A stretch of 34,144 bases of DNA, taken from the NCBI GenBank assembly GCA_041913505.1, contig JAYSFC010000026.1, forward strand, positions 1 to 34,144. The letters are read 5' to 3'. Both the position numbers and the translations under genes were made by a program. The DNA is from JAYSFC01 sp041913505 (GTDB lineage: Bacteria; Pseudomonadota; Gammaproteobacteria; Burkholderiales; Burkholderiaceae_C). Shown here in pieces: positions 20,571-28,847 of the stretch. The notes under the pieces were generated by a model. The model ran no database searches. It was given only the letters and a program-made list of their open reading frames with translations, and was not told the origin of the DNA. The stretch's first letter is position 1; each line of letters opens with the position of its first letter.

Positions 20571-22728
20571 AGCGTCCGTGTGCCTTGAGTTGCGCGAGGC
20601 TCAGGCCCAGCGGGGCCAGCTGTGATTCCAGCACCTGCGCCACGCCCCGGGCCATGGGGCGGCTGCCGCACACGCGCACGGCGGCGCCCTGCGCCAGCAG
20701 CGCGCGCACCTGTGCGGCGTCTCGGCGCAGGGCCTCCTGCACGTAACCGCCGTCCGGTGTGCGCGAGAACGTAGTGTGCAGTCCGGCCAGATGGCCATCG
20801 GCCTGCCAGGCCTGCAGTTCGGTGCCGAAGTAGAAGTCCCGCGCCGGGTCGCGGGCGCCGTAGTACAGATGCATGGGCTGGTGGCGCGCGTTGGCCCGGA
20901 TGAAGCCGGCCAGCGGCGCCACGCCCGTGCCCGCGCCGATCAGCAGCACCGGCGCGCGGCCCGCGGGCAGCACGAAGCCCGGATTGGCGTGGATGAACGC
21001 CTGCACGCTGTCGCCCACTCGCAGGGCGTGCAGGTGGTTGGAACACACGCCGCCCGGCATGCGGCGCACGCAGATTTCCACGAAGCCATCGCGCGTGCCC
21101 GACGCCAGCGAGTAGTAGCGCGGCACCGCCTGGTCCGGCGGCACTATGCCCAGCAGGTCGCCCGCCGCGAAGCGCGGGAGACCGCGACCGGGCAGGGCAA
21201 AGCGCAGGATGGCTGCGGGCTCGCCCGCACCGCCCGCGAAGTCTTGCCGCGACACGAGCGTGAGCGCCGTGGTGCGCGGCAGGCGCGGCCGGTAGTCGAT
21301 CGGTAGCGGCTGGCCCAGGGCCTGCTCCAGCGCCTGCCCCCAGCGTGCGAACTCCTGGGCGGACTGCTGGTGGATGCGCTCCAGCGGCAGCAGCGCGGGC
21401 CAGCCCTGGCGCCGCAGCGCCTGTTCCAGCGCCTCGGCAAAGGCGCAAAAGGCGGGGAACTGCCGGTCGCCAAAGCCCAGCACCGCCACCTGCGCGGCGG
21501 TGGCGGGCTGGCGCGCGATGGCGTCCAGCGCCCGCGCCGCATGGGCAGGCGCCTGGCCGTCGCCGTAGGTGGCCGCCAGCACATAGACATGGCGCGCGGC
21601 GGGCGGCACGCGCCAGTGTTCCAGCCCCGTGGTGTGCACGCGGTGGCCCGCGGCGACCAGCGCGGCATGCAGGGCCTGGGCAAAGCCCCAGGTGCTGCCG
21701 CTTTCGCTGGCCACGAAGATCAGGCTGTCGGCCTGCGCCAGCGGGCTGTTGTCGGCGATGCGCGGGCGGCTGCGGCGCGCCTGCCACCACAGCCACAGGC
21801 CCGTGGCCCAGAACAGCGGAATGCTGGCACCCATGGCGCCCAGCACCAGCGCCCAGGCCCAGGCGCCTTCGCCGGTGTGCAGCAGCAGCGCCCAGTCGTG
21901 CACGCGCTGCGCCGCCGTGGCGTCCTGCCATGCCAGGGTCTTGCCGCTGTAGCGGTCCACCCAGCCCTGGCCCTGGGTGGTGACGACCTGCCAGGTGTCC
22001 TGCGGGTCGTCGGCCGCTGGCAGGTTGAGCTTGCGCAGGTCGCGCACGCGCAGGTCTTGCAGCAGGGGCAACTGCTGGGCGGGCAGGGCCGGCTGGCTGC
22101 CTTGCACGGAGGCCACGTCCGGCTCCGCTGCGGCATCGAGCGGTACCAAGCCGAAGGTGGCCGCGCTCATGACCAGCGCTGCAGTGGCCGATACGGCCAG
22201 CACCAGCAGGACCACCCGCCCGGCCAGCACGTGCAGGCGCTGGGCCAGCGTGCCGCGCACGGGGCCCACTAGCTGGCGCCAGCCGCCCATGCGGCGCAGC
22301 AGCAGCACCAGGCCCGAGACCGAGAGCACCAGCATGGCGAGCGCCACCACGGCGGCGGTCATGCGCCCGGCGTCGCCCAGCAGCAAGGATCGGTGCAGAT
22401 TCTTCACCCAGCGCGGCAGCAGCGAAGGCTGGTAGCCGCCCAGCACGTGGCCGTCGGCCGGGTCCAAGCGCAGGGCCTGGGCCTGGCCGTTGTCGAAGGC
22501 GTGCACCACGATGCCGCCCGAGGGCAGGCGGCGGATTTCCTCCGCGCCGGGCACGCTGGCCTGCACGCGCTGCACCAGCGTGGCCACCGGCAAGTCCTGC
22601 GCTGTGGGCGCAGCCTGCCAGGCGTTGCGCAGGGGATCAAGCGCCAGCAGCGTGCCCGTGATGCCCAACACCAGCGCAAGCGTGCCAGCCACCAAGCCCA
22701 GCCAGCGATGGATTTGCCGCCAAACCAT
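20551..22728 (-). CDS. PepSY-TM/flavodoxin/FNR transmembrane reductase
   Basis: A 725-residue fusion. The N-terminal half is a PepSY-associated membrane domain starting 'MVWRQIHRWLGLVAGTLALV', with helices at about 8-30, 124-145, 166-195 and 300-325 and periplasmic PepSY-like stretches between. It is followed by a flavodoxin domain ('FVASESGSTWGFAQAL', about 342-357), an FAD domain ('PRYYSLASGTRDGF', 'MPGGVCSNHLHAL') and an NADPH domain ('LLIGAGTGVAPLAGFI', 'VCGSRPMARGV'). It is often annotated sulfite reductase flavoprotein alpha, but no sulfite reductase is present. It should carry electrons from cytosolic NADPH through FAD and FMN across the membrane, probably to a periplasmic flavin or metal acceptor. 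It lies between the DUF2271 and apbE genes in one operon. Confidence 0.85.
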   Translation of the reverse strand: MVWRQIHRWLGLVAGTLALVLGITGTLLALDPLRNAWQAAPTAQDLPVATLVQRVQASVPGAEEIRRLPSGGIVVHAFDNGQAQALRLDPADGHVLGGYQPSLLPRWVKNLHRSLLLGDAGRMTAAVVALAMLVLSVSGLVLLLRRMGGWRQLVGPVRGTLAQRLHVLAGRVVLLVLAVSATAALVMSAATFGLVPLDAAAEPDVASVQGSQPALPAQQLPLLQDLRVRDLRKLNLPAADDPQDTWQVVTTQGQGWVDRYSGKTLAWQDATAAQRVHDWALLLHTGEGAWAWALVLGAMGASIPLFWATGLWLWWQARRSRPRIADNSPLAQADSLIFVASESGSTWGFAQALHAALVAAGHRVHTTGLEHWRVPPAARHVYVLAATYGDGQAPAHAARALDAIARQPATAAQVAVLGFGDRQFPAFCAFAEALEQALRRQGWPALLPLERIHQQSAQEFARWGQALEQALGQPLPIDYRPRLPRTTALTLVSRQDFAGGAGEPAAILRFALPGRGLPRFAAGDLLGIVPPDQAVPRYYSLASGTRDGFVEICVRRMPGGVCSNHLHALRVGDSVQAFIHANPGFVLPAGRAPVLLIGAGTGVAPLAGFIRANARHQPMHLYYGARDPARDFYFGTELQAWQADGHLAGLHTTFSRTPDGGYVQEALRRDAAQVRALLAQGAAVRVCGSRPMARGVAQVLESQLAPLGLSLAQLKAHGRYAEDLF

Positions 22729-22743
22729 GGGTGTTCCTTTCGC

Positions 22744-23226
22744 TTACTTCAACTGGTAGGTGAACGACTGGATGTACTGCTTTCCCGCCTGCGGCTTGCC
22801 TGCCTGGGCGTGGGACAGCGGCACGCGGATCTCGGAGGGGCTGTCGCGCATGTCCTCGGCGGCGGCGTCGATGCGGATTTCGTAGCCCGCGTCGAGCAGC
22901 GCGTCGGCCAGGTCGGCCGTGACCTTGAGCGTGCGGCCCGCGCCCACGCTGGCGCCGGTGACGCCCTGCAGGCGCTTGCCGTCGCTGGCGGACAGGCGGT
23001 TCCAGTCTGCCAGGTGCTTGTAATACTTGGCCTTGCCGCCCGCGACCCAGAGCGTGCCGGCATAGGCGCCCTTGGCGTCGGTGAGGTAGACGGCGAGGTA
23101 GGCGCCGTCGCCGCCGTAGTTCTTGAGGGTGGTGGAGAGTGTGACCTGGCGGCTTTGCGCCAGTGCGGGCAGGGCCAGCGCGCAGGCGGCGGCCACGGTG
23201 GTCAGCAGGGGTTTGGTGCTGGACAT
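22744..23226 (-). CDS. DUF2271 secreted protein with TGAS flavinylation-type motif
   Basis: A 160-residue exported protein (signal 'TTVAAACALALPALAQS') of the DUF2271 family: 'VTLSTTLKNYGGDGAYLAVYL', quoted here as its start, then 'GTLWVAGGKAKYYKHL' and 'DWNRLSASDGK'. Residues 90-93 are T-G-A-S in 'LQGVTGASVGAG', which fits the [S/T]GA[S/T] site modified by ApbE, with Ser93 the expected FMN carrier. DUF2271 proteins have been proposed as flavinylated extracytosolic redox proteins. With the transmembrane reductase and apbE downstream it probably acts as a periplasmic one-flavin electron carrier. The ATG at 23226 is chosen because GGAGA lies just upstream; the in-frame ATG at 23244 is less likely. 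Confidence 0.8.
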   Translation of the reverse strand: MSSTKPLLTTVAAACALALPALAQSRQVTLSTTLKNYGGDGAYLAVYLTDAKGAYAGTLWVAGGKAKYYKHLADWNRLSASDGKRLQGVTGASVGAGRTLKVTADLADALLDAGYEIRIDAAAEDMRDSPSEIRVPLSHAQAGKPQAGKQYIQSFTYQLK

Positions 23227-23249
23227 GGAGATTCTCCGGTTCAAGGGGG

Positions 23250-23657
23250 TTATTCGATCTGGCCGCGCGGCGCGGTGCCGGGTGTCAGCACGGGGCCGTG
23301 GGCCGGTGGGTTGGCTGGGGCGGGGGACGGATCCTGGCCCTGGGTGCGCTCGCGGCGGCGTTCGCGCTCCCGTTCCTGCTCATGGTCTGCGCTTCGCAGC
23401 TTCATCTTCACCACGCGCAGCGTCTGGGGGTCGAGCTTGGCCTTGAAGGCGCGGCCTTGGGCATCCTGCCCGCGCACTTCGTAGCAGCCGTCGTCGATCT
23501 TGAGGCGCTGCACCTGCCAGCCCAGGCTGGCGGCATGCCGCATCACGGCGTCGCGCGGCTGCCAATGCTGAACGGGCGCATCGCAGTCATCGTCCGCCAG
23601 CGCGGGGGCGGCGGCCAGGGCCAGGCACAGGGCCAGCCACGGGGCAGGGTGTTTCAT
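23250..23657 (-). CDS. Secreted PepSY-domain protein
   Basis: A 135-residue protein with a signal peptide ('WLALCLALAAAPALAD'), a PepSY domain at about residues 35-88 ('VMRHAASLGWQVQRLKID', 'GCYEVRGQDAQGRAFKAKLD') and a tail that is first Glu/Arg-rich, then Pro-rich. Two cysteines may form a disulfide. PepSY domains are small periplasmic modules with inhibitory or redox-associated roles. AAGGAG lies 6 bases before the chosen ATG at 23657. It lies 20 bases after the ferric-reductase-like gene and 23 before the DUF2271 gene, within the same operon. Confidence 0.8.
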   Translation of the reverse strand: MKHPAPWLALCLALAAAPALADDDCDAPVQHWQPRDAVMRHAASLGWQVQRLKIDDGCYEVRGQDAQGRAFKAKLDPQTLRVVKMKLRSADHEQERERERRRERTQGQDPSPAPANPPAHGPVLTPGTAPRGQIE

Positions 23658-23677
23658 GGAGAGCTCCTTTTCGGCAA

Positions 23678-25060
23678 TCAACGCATGGCAAAGGATTCGC
23701 GGTGCAGGCGCCACGGGCGCGGGCCGCTGGCATGCGCATGCAGCGCATCACCCAGGCCCTGCGGGCCGCAAAACCAGATGTCCAGCGGGCCGGGGATGGC
23801 CTCCAGATCCTGGGGGCGCAGGCGTTGGCCCTGGGCGTCACTGTGCACCGTCAGCATGACCGGTGGCTGGGCCTGTGCGCACAGCATGCGCAGGCGCGGC
23901 AGCAGAGGGTCGGTGGCGGCATCGCGGGTGCAGTAGTGCATGTGCACGGGCTGCACGCGGGATGGTGTAGGCGTGGTTCCCGGCTGGCGCGCCTCCAGCA
24001 GCGCCAGGAAGGGCGTGATGCCCACGCCGCCCGCCACCCACACCTGCTGGCGCTGGCGGCGGCCCCGGCCGTCGAAGCGGCCGTAGGGGCCTTCGATGTC
24101 CACGCGCTGGCCCGCCTGCAGTCGATGGCCCAGGGTGCGGGTGTAGTCGCCCAGCGGCTTGATGACCAGGCGCAGCAGCTGCTCGCCCTGCGCGCCGGTG
24201 CCCAGGCTGCCCGGTGCGCTGGCGATGGTGAAGGGGTGTGCGCCTTCCGAGGCGTCAAAGCGCACGAAGGCGAACTGCCCTGCGCGGTGGCCCGGCCAGC
24301 TGGCAGGCAGGGCACAGATCACCTCAATGGGCGCCGCTGTATCGCCATCGCCCAGCGTGCGCACCGCATGGATGCGGCCGGCATGGCTGCGCGTGCGGCC
24401 GATCCAGCCGGCCAGCGACCACGCGGCCGCCAGGCTGCCCAGTGCCAGCAGCGCACCCATCAGCAGGCCCAGCGGCTGCGCCCAGAAGGCCAGCGGCATC
24501 AGTGCCACGGTATGCAGCGTGAGCGCCAGGAACACCAGCGGCATGGCGCGGTGCAAAAAGCGCCACGGCTTATAGGACAGCAGCCGGGTCAGCAATGTGA
24601 TGGCCACCAGAGCCAGCAGCAGGTAGAACGCCATTTCACCCAGGTCCTTGGCAAAGCCCCGCGCATCGGTGAGCCAGGGCAGCACGGCATCGCGCGCAGG
24701 CCGGCCGGCGCGGCCCCACAAGCCCTTGATCCAGTCGCTGGACTCATCGGCACCCCAGTGCAGCACGGCGGCCAGCGCACCGCTGATGCCTGCCCACTTG
24801 TGCAGGCGATAGACCTGGTCCATGCCGCCCAGTGGACGCTCCAGCCAGGGCAGGCGCAGCGCCAGCACCATGGCCAGCGCCATCAGGCCGATGCTCCACA
24901 GACCCGAGAGGTACAGCGCATGCTGGCGCAACTGCCACCAGCCGGTGGCTGCGCCCTGGGCGTCCACGAGGGGGAAGAGGCCCAGTTCGGGCGGCAGTAC
25001 CGCCAACCAGGCCAGGGCGATGGCCAGCAACCAGCCTCCAATGACGAGCTTGATGCGCAT
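23678..25060 (-). CDS. Ferric-reductase-like transmembrane flavohaem oxidoreductase
   Basis: A 460-residue protein. The first 240 residues form a ferric-reductase-type membrane domain with haem-ligand histidines in paired helices ('YRLHKWAGI', 'AVLHWG', 'RFLHRAMPLVFLALTLHTVAL'). The rest is a ferredoxin-NADP+-reductase-like module: the FAD motif 'HPFTIASAPG', 'VDIEGPYGRF', and the NAD(P) motif 'WVAGGVGITPFLALLE' ending 'IWFCGPQGLGDALHAH'. It should move electrons from NAD(P)H via FAD and haem to the outer face, reducing metals or a periplasmic carrier. AGGAA precedes the ATG at 25060. It is the first gene of the five-gene minus-strand operon; its promoter shares the four-half-site operator with the divergent two-component operon. 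Confidence 0.85.
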   Translation of the reverse strand: MRIKLVIGGWLLAIALAWLAVLPPELGLFPLVDAQGAATGWWQLRQHALYLSGLWSIGLMALAMVLALRLPWLERPLGGMDQVYRLHKWAGISGALAAVLHWGADESSDWIKGLWGRAGRPARDAVLPWLTDARGFAKDLGEMAFYLLLALVAITLLTRLLSYKPWRFLHRAMPLVFLALTLHTVALMPLAFWAQPLGLLMGALLALGSLAAAWSLAGWIGRTRSHAGRIHAVRTLGDGDTAAPIEVICALPASWPGHRAGQFAFVRFDASEGAHPFTIASAPGSLGTGAQGEQLLRLVIKPLGDYTRTLGHRLQAGQRVDIEGPYGRFDGRGRRQRQQVWVAGGVGITPFLALLEARQPGTTPTPSRVQPVHMHYCTRDAATDPLLPRLRMLCAQAQPPVMLTVHSDAQGQRLRPQDLEAIPGPLDIWFCGPQGLGDALHAHASGPRPWRLHRESFAMR

Positions 25061-25126
25061 GGTGTTTCCTTCTTGTGCGTTGGGCAAGCAGCGCGCCGCG
25101 GATGCGCGGCGAACGGCTTGGCAACG

Positions 25127-25199
25127 ATTCTGGAAAAAACACCCTGAACTGCCGCTGAAGGCCGCGTTCATGCGGCATTCATCGTGGTGCGCGTATAAA
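25127..25199. promoter_or_regulatory. Divergent promoters with four-half-site operator, copy 1
   Basis: TGAA occurs at 25145 and 25156 and TTCA at 25167 and 25178; each pair has an 11-base period and a 7-base gap lies between them, so the whole is a palindrome centred at 25163. On the plus strand, 11 bases after the last TTCAT comes TATAAA (25194-25199). On the minus strand, 11 bases after the last TTCAG comes CAGAAT (25132-25127). Each pair thus replaces a -35 box, the class II layout of PmrA/QseB-type activators. The neighbouring OmpR-type regulator is the likely binder. Confidence 0.65.
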
Positions 25200-25207
25200 A
25201 AACGCCC

Positions 25208-25537
25208 ATGAACGCATTGCGCCGTCCCCTTATCGTGCTGGTCCTTGCGGTGGCCGCCGCTACCGCCGGCACGGCCCTGCAGGCTGCCGAGCGCGGCCAC
25301 GGCGACCATGACCTGGCGCGCCAGGCGCTGGAGCGCGGCCAGGTGCTGCCGCTGCGCACCGTGCTCGAGAAGGTCGAGCGCGAGTATCAGGGCCAGGTGC
25401 TCAAGGTGGAGTTCGAGCATGATGACGGTCGCTTCATCTACGAGATCCGCCTGCTGCAGCAGGACGGCCGCATGGCCAAGCTTAAGATCGACGCCGTGGA
25501 TGGCCGTGTGCTGCAGATCAAACGCAAGGAACATTGA
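25208..25537 (+). CDS. Periplasmic PepSY protein of the two-component operon
   Basis: A 109-residue protein with a signal peptide ('LIVLVLAVAAATAGTALQAAE') and a PepSY domain: 'VLPLRTVLEKVEREY', 'GQVLKVEFEHDDGRFIYEI', 'KLKIDAVDGRVLQI'. Genes of this type often sit first in operons with OmpR/PhoQ-like pairs and may modulate the kinase from the periplasm. Its stop shares one base with the ATG of the response regulator (TGATG), so translation is coupled. The promoter 5' of it has TATAAA and the 11-bp TTCAT repeats. Confidence 0.85.
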   Translation: MNALRRPLIVLVLAVAAATAGTALQAAERGHGDHDLARQALERGQVLPLRTVLEKVEREYQGQVLKVEFEHDDGRFIYEIRLLQQDGRMAKLKIDAVDGRVLQIKRKEH

Positions 25538-26208
25538 TGCGCATCCTCGTCGTGGAAGATGAACCTACGCTCCGTGACCAGCTGGTGCAGGCCATCGCCG
25601 CGGCGGGCCACACGGTGGAATCCGCTGGCGACGGCGCCCAGGCCCACTACCTGGGCGATGTGGAAGACTTCGATGCCGTCGTGCTGGACCTGGGCTTGCC
25701 CGTGCTTGATGGCTTGTCGGTGCTGCGCCGCTGGCGCGCGGCGGGGCGCAACATGCCGGTGCTGATCCTCACCGCGCGCGCCGCCTGGCACGAGAAGGTG
25801 GCGGGCATGGACGCGGGCGCGGACGATTACCTCGCCAAGCCCTTTCACATGGAGGAGCTGCTGGCGCGCCTGCGCGCCCTGCTGCGCCGCCTGGGCGAAC
25901 ACGCCAGCGCGCAGTGGCAGTGCGGCCCGATCTGGCTCGACACGCGCCAGGCGCGTGTGCTGGTGGACGGCCAGCCGCTCACGCTGACCAGCCATGAGTT
26001 CAAGCTGCTGTCGCTGCTCATGCAGCGCAAGGGCCAGGTGCTGTCGCGCACCGAGCTGTCCGAGCACCTCTACCCCCACGACAGCGACCGGGACTCCAAC
26101 ACTATCGAGGTCTTCGTGGGCCGCCTGCGCAAGAAGCTGCCGCAGGGCAGCATCGAAACCGTGCGCGGCCTGGGCTACCGGCTGGCCGAGGCCGGCACCA
26201 CGGCATGA
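25537..26208 (+). CDS. OmpR-family response regulator
   Basis: A 223-residue regulator. The receiver domain begins 'MRILVVEDEPTLRDQL', has the phospho-acceptor Asp51 in 'VVLDLGLPVLDGL', the Thr in 'LILTARAAWHEKV' and the Lys in 'DDYLAKPFHMEEL'. The C-terminal winged helix shows 'LTLTSHEFKLLSLLMQRKG', 'SRTELSEHLY' and 'NTIEVFVGRLRKKL'. It resembles the QseB/PmrA/PhoP group, which bind direct repeats with 11-bp period, matching the element between the divergent operons. The ATG at 25537 is chosen over the TTG three bases before. It is coupled on both sides: TGATG with the PepSY gene and ATGA with the kinase. Confidence 0.9.
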   Translation: MRILVVEDEPTLRDQLVQAIAAAGHTVESAGDGAQAHYLGDVEDFDAVVLDLGLPVLDGLSVLRRWRAAGRNMPVLILTARAAWHEKVAGMDAGADDYLAKPFHMEELLARLRALLRRLGEHASAQWQCGPIWLDTRQARVLVDGQPLTLTSHEFKLLSLLMQRKGQVLSRTELSEHLYPHDSDRDSNTIEVFVGRLRKKLPQGSIETVRGLGYRLAEAGTTA

Positions 26209-27587
26209 AGGTGGAGGGCTCCCTGCGCCTGCGCCTGCTGGCGGGCACGCTGGCGTGGATGCTGCTCAGCATCGCGCTGGCGGGCTGGGCGCTGCGCGCC
26301 CTGTTCCAGGACCACATCACCCAGCAGCTGCAGACGCAGCTGGTGGCACAGCTCGACCAGCTCAGCGCCGCCGTCGACTGGACGCCTCAGGGCGGAACCA
26401 TCGTGGCCCCCATGGCTGCCGACCCGCGCCTGGCGCAGCCGCTGTCGGGCCTGTACTGGCAGGTGGACCGGCTGGGCACGGCGCCGCAGGAGGCCGTGGC
26501 ACGCTCGCGTTCGCTGTGGGACCAGGTGCTGGCGTTGCCGCCTGTGCCTGGCGACTATCCCGCCAGCGGCCACCGCGTGCTGCAGCTGCGCGACGCCCAG
26601 GGCCACGCACTGCTGGCCGTGGCGCGCACCCTGCAGCTGCCCGAGGACGATGCCCCGCCACTGCGCCTGTCCGTAGCCGGCGATGAGGCGCTTCTGGCTG
26701 AGCCGCTGCAGCGTTTTACCCGCCTGCTGTTGATTGCCCTGGGGCTGCTGGCGCTGGGCCTGGCCCTGGCCGTGGCGGTGCAGTTGCAGCTGGCGTTGCG
26801 CCCACTGCAGCTGCTGCACAAGCGCCTGGCCGAGGTGCGCGGCGGGCAGGCCGCGCGGCTGGAGGGGCGTTTTCCGCAGGAACTGCAGCCGCTGGTCAAC
26901 GAGTTCAACCACGTGCTGGCCGAAAACGCCGACATGGTGCAGCGTGCCCGCACCCAGGCGGGCAACCTGGCGCATGCGGTGCACACGCCGCTGTCCATCC
27001 TGGCCAACGCCGCCGCGCAAGAGAGCACCCCGCTCGCGCAGCTGGTGGCCGAGCAGGTGGCCAGCGCGCGCCGCCAGGTGGACTACCACCTCGCGCGTGC
27101 CCGCGCCGCCGCCGCCGTGCGCGCCACGGGGCTGCGCACGCCGGTGCTGGCGCCCGTGCAGGCGCTGCTGCGCACCATGCAGCGCCTGCACGCCGAGCGC
27201 GGCGTGGGCTTCGAGCTCGCACCCCAGGCCCAGGGCGGCGCGTTCCGCGGGGAGGAGCAGGACCTGTACGAGCTGCTGGGCAACCTGATCGACAACGCCG
27301 GCAAATGGGCGCGCACCCGCGTGGTCGTGGACGTGCAGCGCGAGGGCGGCCAGCTGTGCTTCACCGTGGACGACGATGGCCCCGGCATCCCCGAGGCGCT
27401 GCGTGACCGCATGTTCGAGCGCGGCGTGCAGCTCGATGAGCGGCGCCCCGGCTCGGGCCTGGGGCTGGACATCGTGCGCGCGCTGGCCCAGACCTATGGC
27501 GGCAGCGTGCAGGCGCAGGCCTCGCCGCTGGGCGGTGCGCGACTGCGCCTGTGCCTGCCGGCTGCGGACGGCAGCGACGCGCCCTGA
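26205..27587 (+). CDS. PhoQ/QseC-like sensor histidine kinase
   Basis: A 460-residue membrane kinase. Transmembrane helix 1 is at about 8-30 ('LLAGTLAWMLLSIALAGWAL'), followed by a periplasmic domain of about 140 residues. Helix 2 is at about 170-195 ('LLLIALGLLALGLALAVAV'), then a HAMP-like linker and the H-box 'GNLAHAVHTPLSILANAA' with His257. The sequence after the His (AVHTPL instead of ELRTPL) is of the PhoQ type. The ATPase has 'LLGNLIDNAGKWARTRV', 'VDDDGPGIP' and 'GSGLGLDIVRALAQTYGG'. It is co-translated with the regulator (ATGA overlap). The signal is unknown; linkage to PepSY and reductase genes suggests a metal or redox cue. Confidence 0.88.
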   Translation: MKVEGSLRLRLLAGTLAWMLLSIALAGWALRALFQDHITQQLQTQLVAQLDQLSAAVDWTPQGGTIVAPMAADPRLAQPLSGLYWQVDRLGTAPQEAVARSRSLWDQVLALPPVPGDYPASGHRVLQLRDAQGHALLAVARTLQLPEDDAPPLRLSVAGDEALLAEPLQRFTRLLLIALGLLALGLALAVAVQLQLALRPLQLLHKRLAEVRGGQAARLEGRFPQELQPLVNEFNHVLAENADMVQRARTQAGNLAHAVHTPLSILANAAAQESTPLAQLVAEQVASARRQVDYHLARARAAAAVRATGLRTPVLAPVQALLRTMQRLHAERGVGFELAPQAQGGAFRGEEQDLYELLGNLIDNAGKWARTRVVVDVQREGGQLCFTVDDDGPGIPEALRDRMFERGVQLDERRPGSGLGLDIVRALAQTYGGSVQAQASPLGGARLRLCLPAADGSDAP

Positions 27588-27636
27588 GCCCGGCTGGCAC
27601 AATCCCAGGCTTTCCCGCACCCGGAATCTTCGCGCC

Positions 27637-28344
27637 ATGTTCACAGGCATCGTCCAAGCCACGGCGGGCATCGCCGCCATCCACGACCGCGCGGGCCTGC
27701 GCACCTTCACGCTCGAATTTCCCGAGGGCTTCTGCCAGGATCTGGCCATCGGCGCGAGCGTGGCGACGGACGGCGTATGCCTCACGGTGACCGAGATCCT
27801 CTCGCCCACGCAGGCTGCGTTCGACGTGATGCAGCAAAGTCTCAACATCACCACGCTGGGCAGCTACCACCCGGGCGAGCGCGTGAACGTGGAGCGCGCG
27901 GCCAAGGACGGCGCCGAGATCGGCGGCCACCCGCTGTCGGGCCACATTGATTTCACCGGCACGCTCGTGGAGCGCCGCGAGTTCGACAACAACCTCGTGT
28001 GGCGCCTGGCCGTGCCCGAGCCGTTCCGCCGCTACGTCTTCGCCAAAGGCTACATCGCCATCCACGGCGCGAGCCTCACGGTGGCCGAGGTGAACCGGCA
28101 AGAGGGCTGGTTCGAGGTCTGGCTCATCCCCGAAACGCGCCGTGCCACGGTATTCGAGGGCAAACGGGTCGGCGACGCGCTCAACATCGAGATCGAGCGC
28201 AGCACGCAGGTGGTGGTCGATACCGTGCGCGAAGCCGTGCAGGAGAGCCTGGGGCGTCTGCAGCCGGTGCTGGAAGCCCTGCTGAAGGAAAAAGGCCTGT
28301 CGCTCGACGACTTCGTGCAGCCGCCTTCGCTGCCCAAGCCTTGA
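27637..28344 (+). CDS. Riboflavin synthase alpha-chain family protein
   Basis: A 235-residue protein with the two lumazine-binding repeats of riboflavin synthase, which converts two 6,7-dimethyl-8-ribityllumazines to riboflavin. It begins 'MFTGIVQATAGIAAI'; repeat 1 has 'VATDGVCLTVTEI' and 'GGHPLSGHIDFTG', repeat 2 'IHGASLTVAEVN' and 'WLIPETRRATVFE'. The C-terminus is about 20-30 residues longer than usual, ending in a helical, acidic tail. The second repeat has 'HGASLTV' where 'DGISLTVN' is typical. It may be a second riboflavin synthase rather than the housekeeping one, since no other rib genes are nearby. It follows the kinase gene by 49 bases, next to a flavin-dependent block. Confidence 0.85.
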   Translation: MFTGIVQATAGIAAIHDRAGLRTFTLEFPEGFCQDLAIGASVATDGVCLTVTEILSPTQAAFDVMQQSLNITTLGSYHPGERVNVERAAKDGAEIGGHPLSGHIDFTGTLVERREFDNNLVWRLAVPEPFRRYVFAKGYIAIHGASLTVAEVNRQEGWFEVWLIPETRRATVFEGKRVGDALNIEIERSTQVVVDTVREAVQESLGRLQPVLEALLKEKGLSLDDFVQPPSLPKP

Positions 28345-28847
28345 GCCGCCGGGTCCGCCCCCTCGAGCCGCGCGACCTGCCGGGCCTGCTGGCCGTGCAG
28401 CGCGCCTGCTATGGCGAGGATTTCATCGAGAGCGCCGCCGTTTTCGCGCGGCGCCTGGCCTGCCCTGCGAACTGCTCGCTGGCCGTAGAGCAGGAGGGCC
28501 GCCTCGTGGCTTACCTCGCGGCGTACCGCTCCGTGCTGGGCAAGGTCACGCCGCTGCACGGCGACTTCGAGGCCGTGCCCGCACCCGATACGCTGTACCT
28601 GCACGACATGGCCGTGCACCCCGCGCTGGCGGGCCAGGGGCTGGCGCGTGCGTTGTTCGCGCCGCTGCTGCAGTCCGCGCGGGCCGGGGGGCTACGCCAT
28701 ACGGCGCTGGTGTCGGTGCAGGACTCGCAGGCCTACTGGGCGCGCCAGGGCTACGCCAGGCGTGCCCTGCACGGCGCCGCGCAGCAGCACCTGGCCACCT
28801 ACGGCTCGGGAGCGGTGTACATGGCGCAGGTGCTTCAGGAGCAATAG
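28341..28847 (+). CDS. GNAT-family N-acetyltransferase
   Basis: A 168-residue protein of the GNAT fold: 'VRPLEPRDLPGLLAVQRACY' at the start, 'SLAVEQEGRLVAYLAAY', the acetyl-CoA-binding motif A 'MAVHPALAGQGLARALFAPLL' (here in shortened form 'HPALAGQGLARALF'), and 'SQAYWARQGYAR' near the end. The acceptor is unknown. The only start that fits the fold is a TTG at 28341, which overlaps the riboflavin synthase stop (TTGA), indicating coupled translation; a TTG start lowers certainty about the exact N-terminus. Confidence 0.75.
   Translation: MSRRVRPLEPRDLPGLLAVQRACYGEDFIESAAVFARRLACPANCSLAVEQEGRLVAYLAAYRSVLGKVTPLHGDFEAVPAPDTLYLHDMAVHPALAGQGLARALFAPLLQSARAGGLRHTALVSVQDSQAYWARQGYARRALHGAAQQHLATYGSGAVYMAQVLQEQ

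Noticed and set aside
20551..22728. Annotation as sulfite reductase flavoprotein subunit (cysJ)
   Set aside because: The N-terminal PepSY-type membrane domain and lack of cysI or other sulfate assimilation genes argue for a transmembrane reductase.
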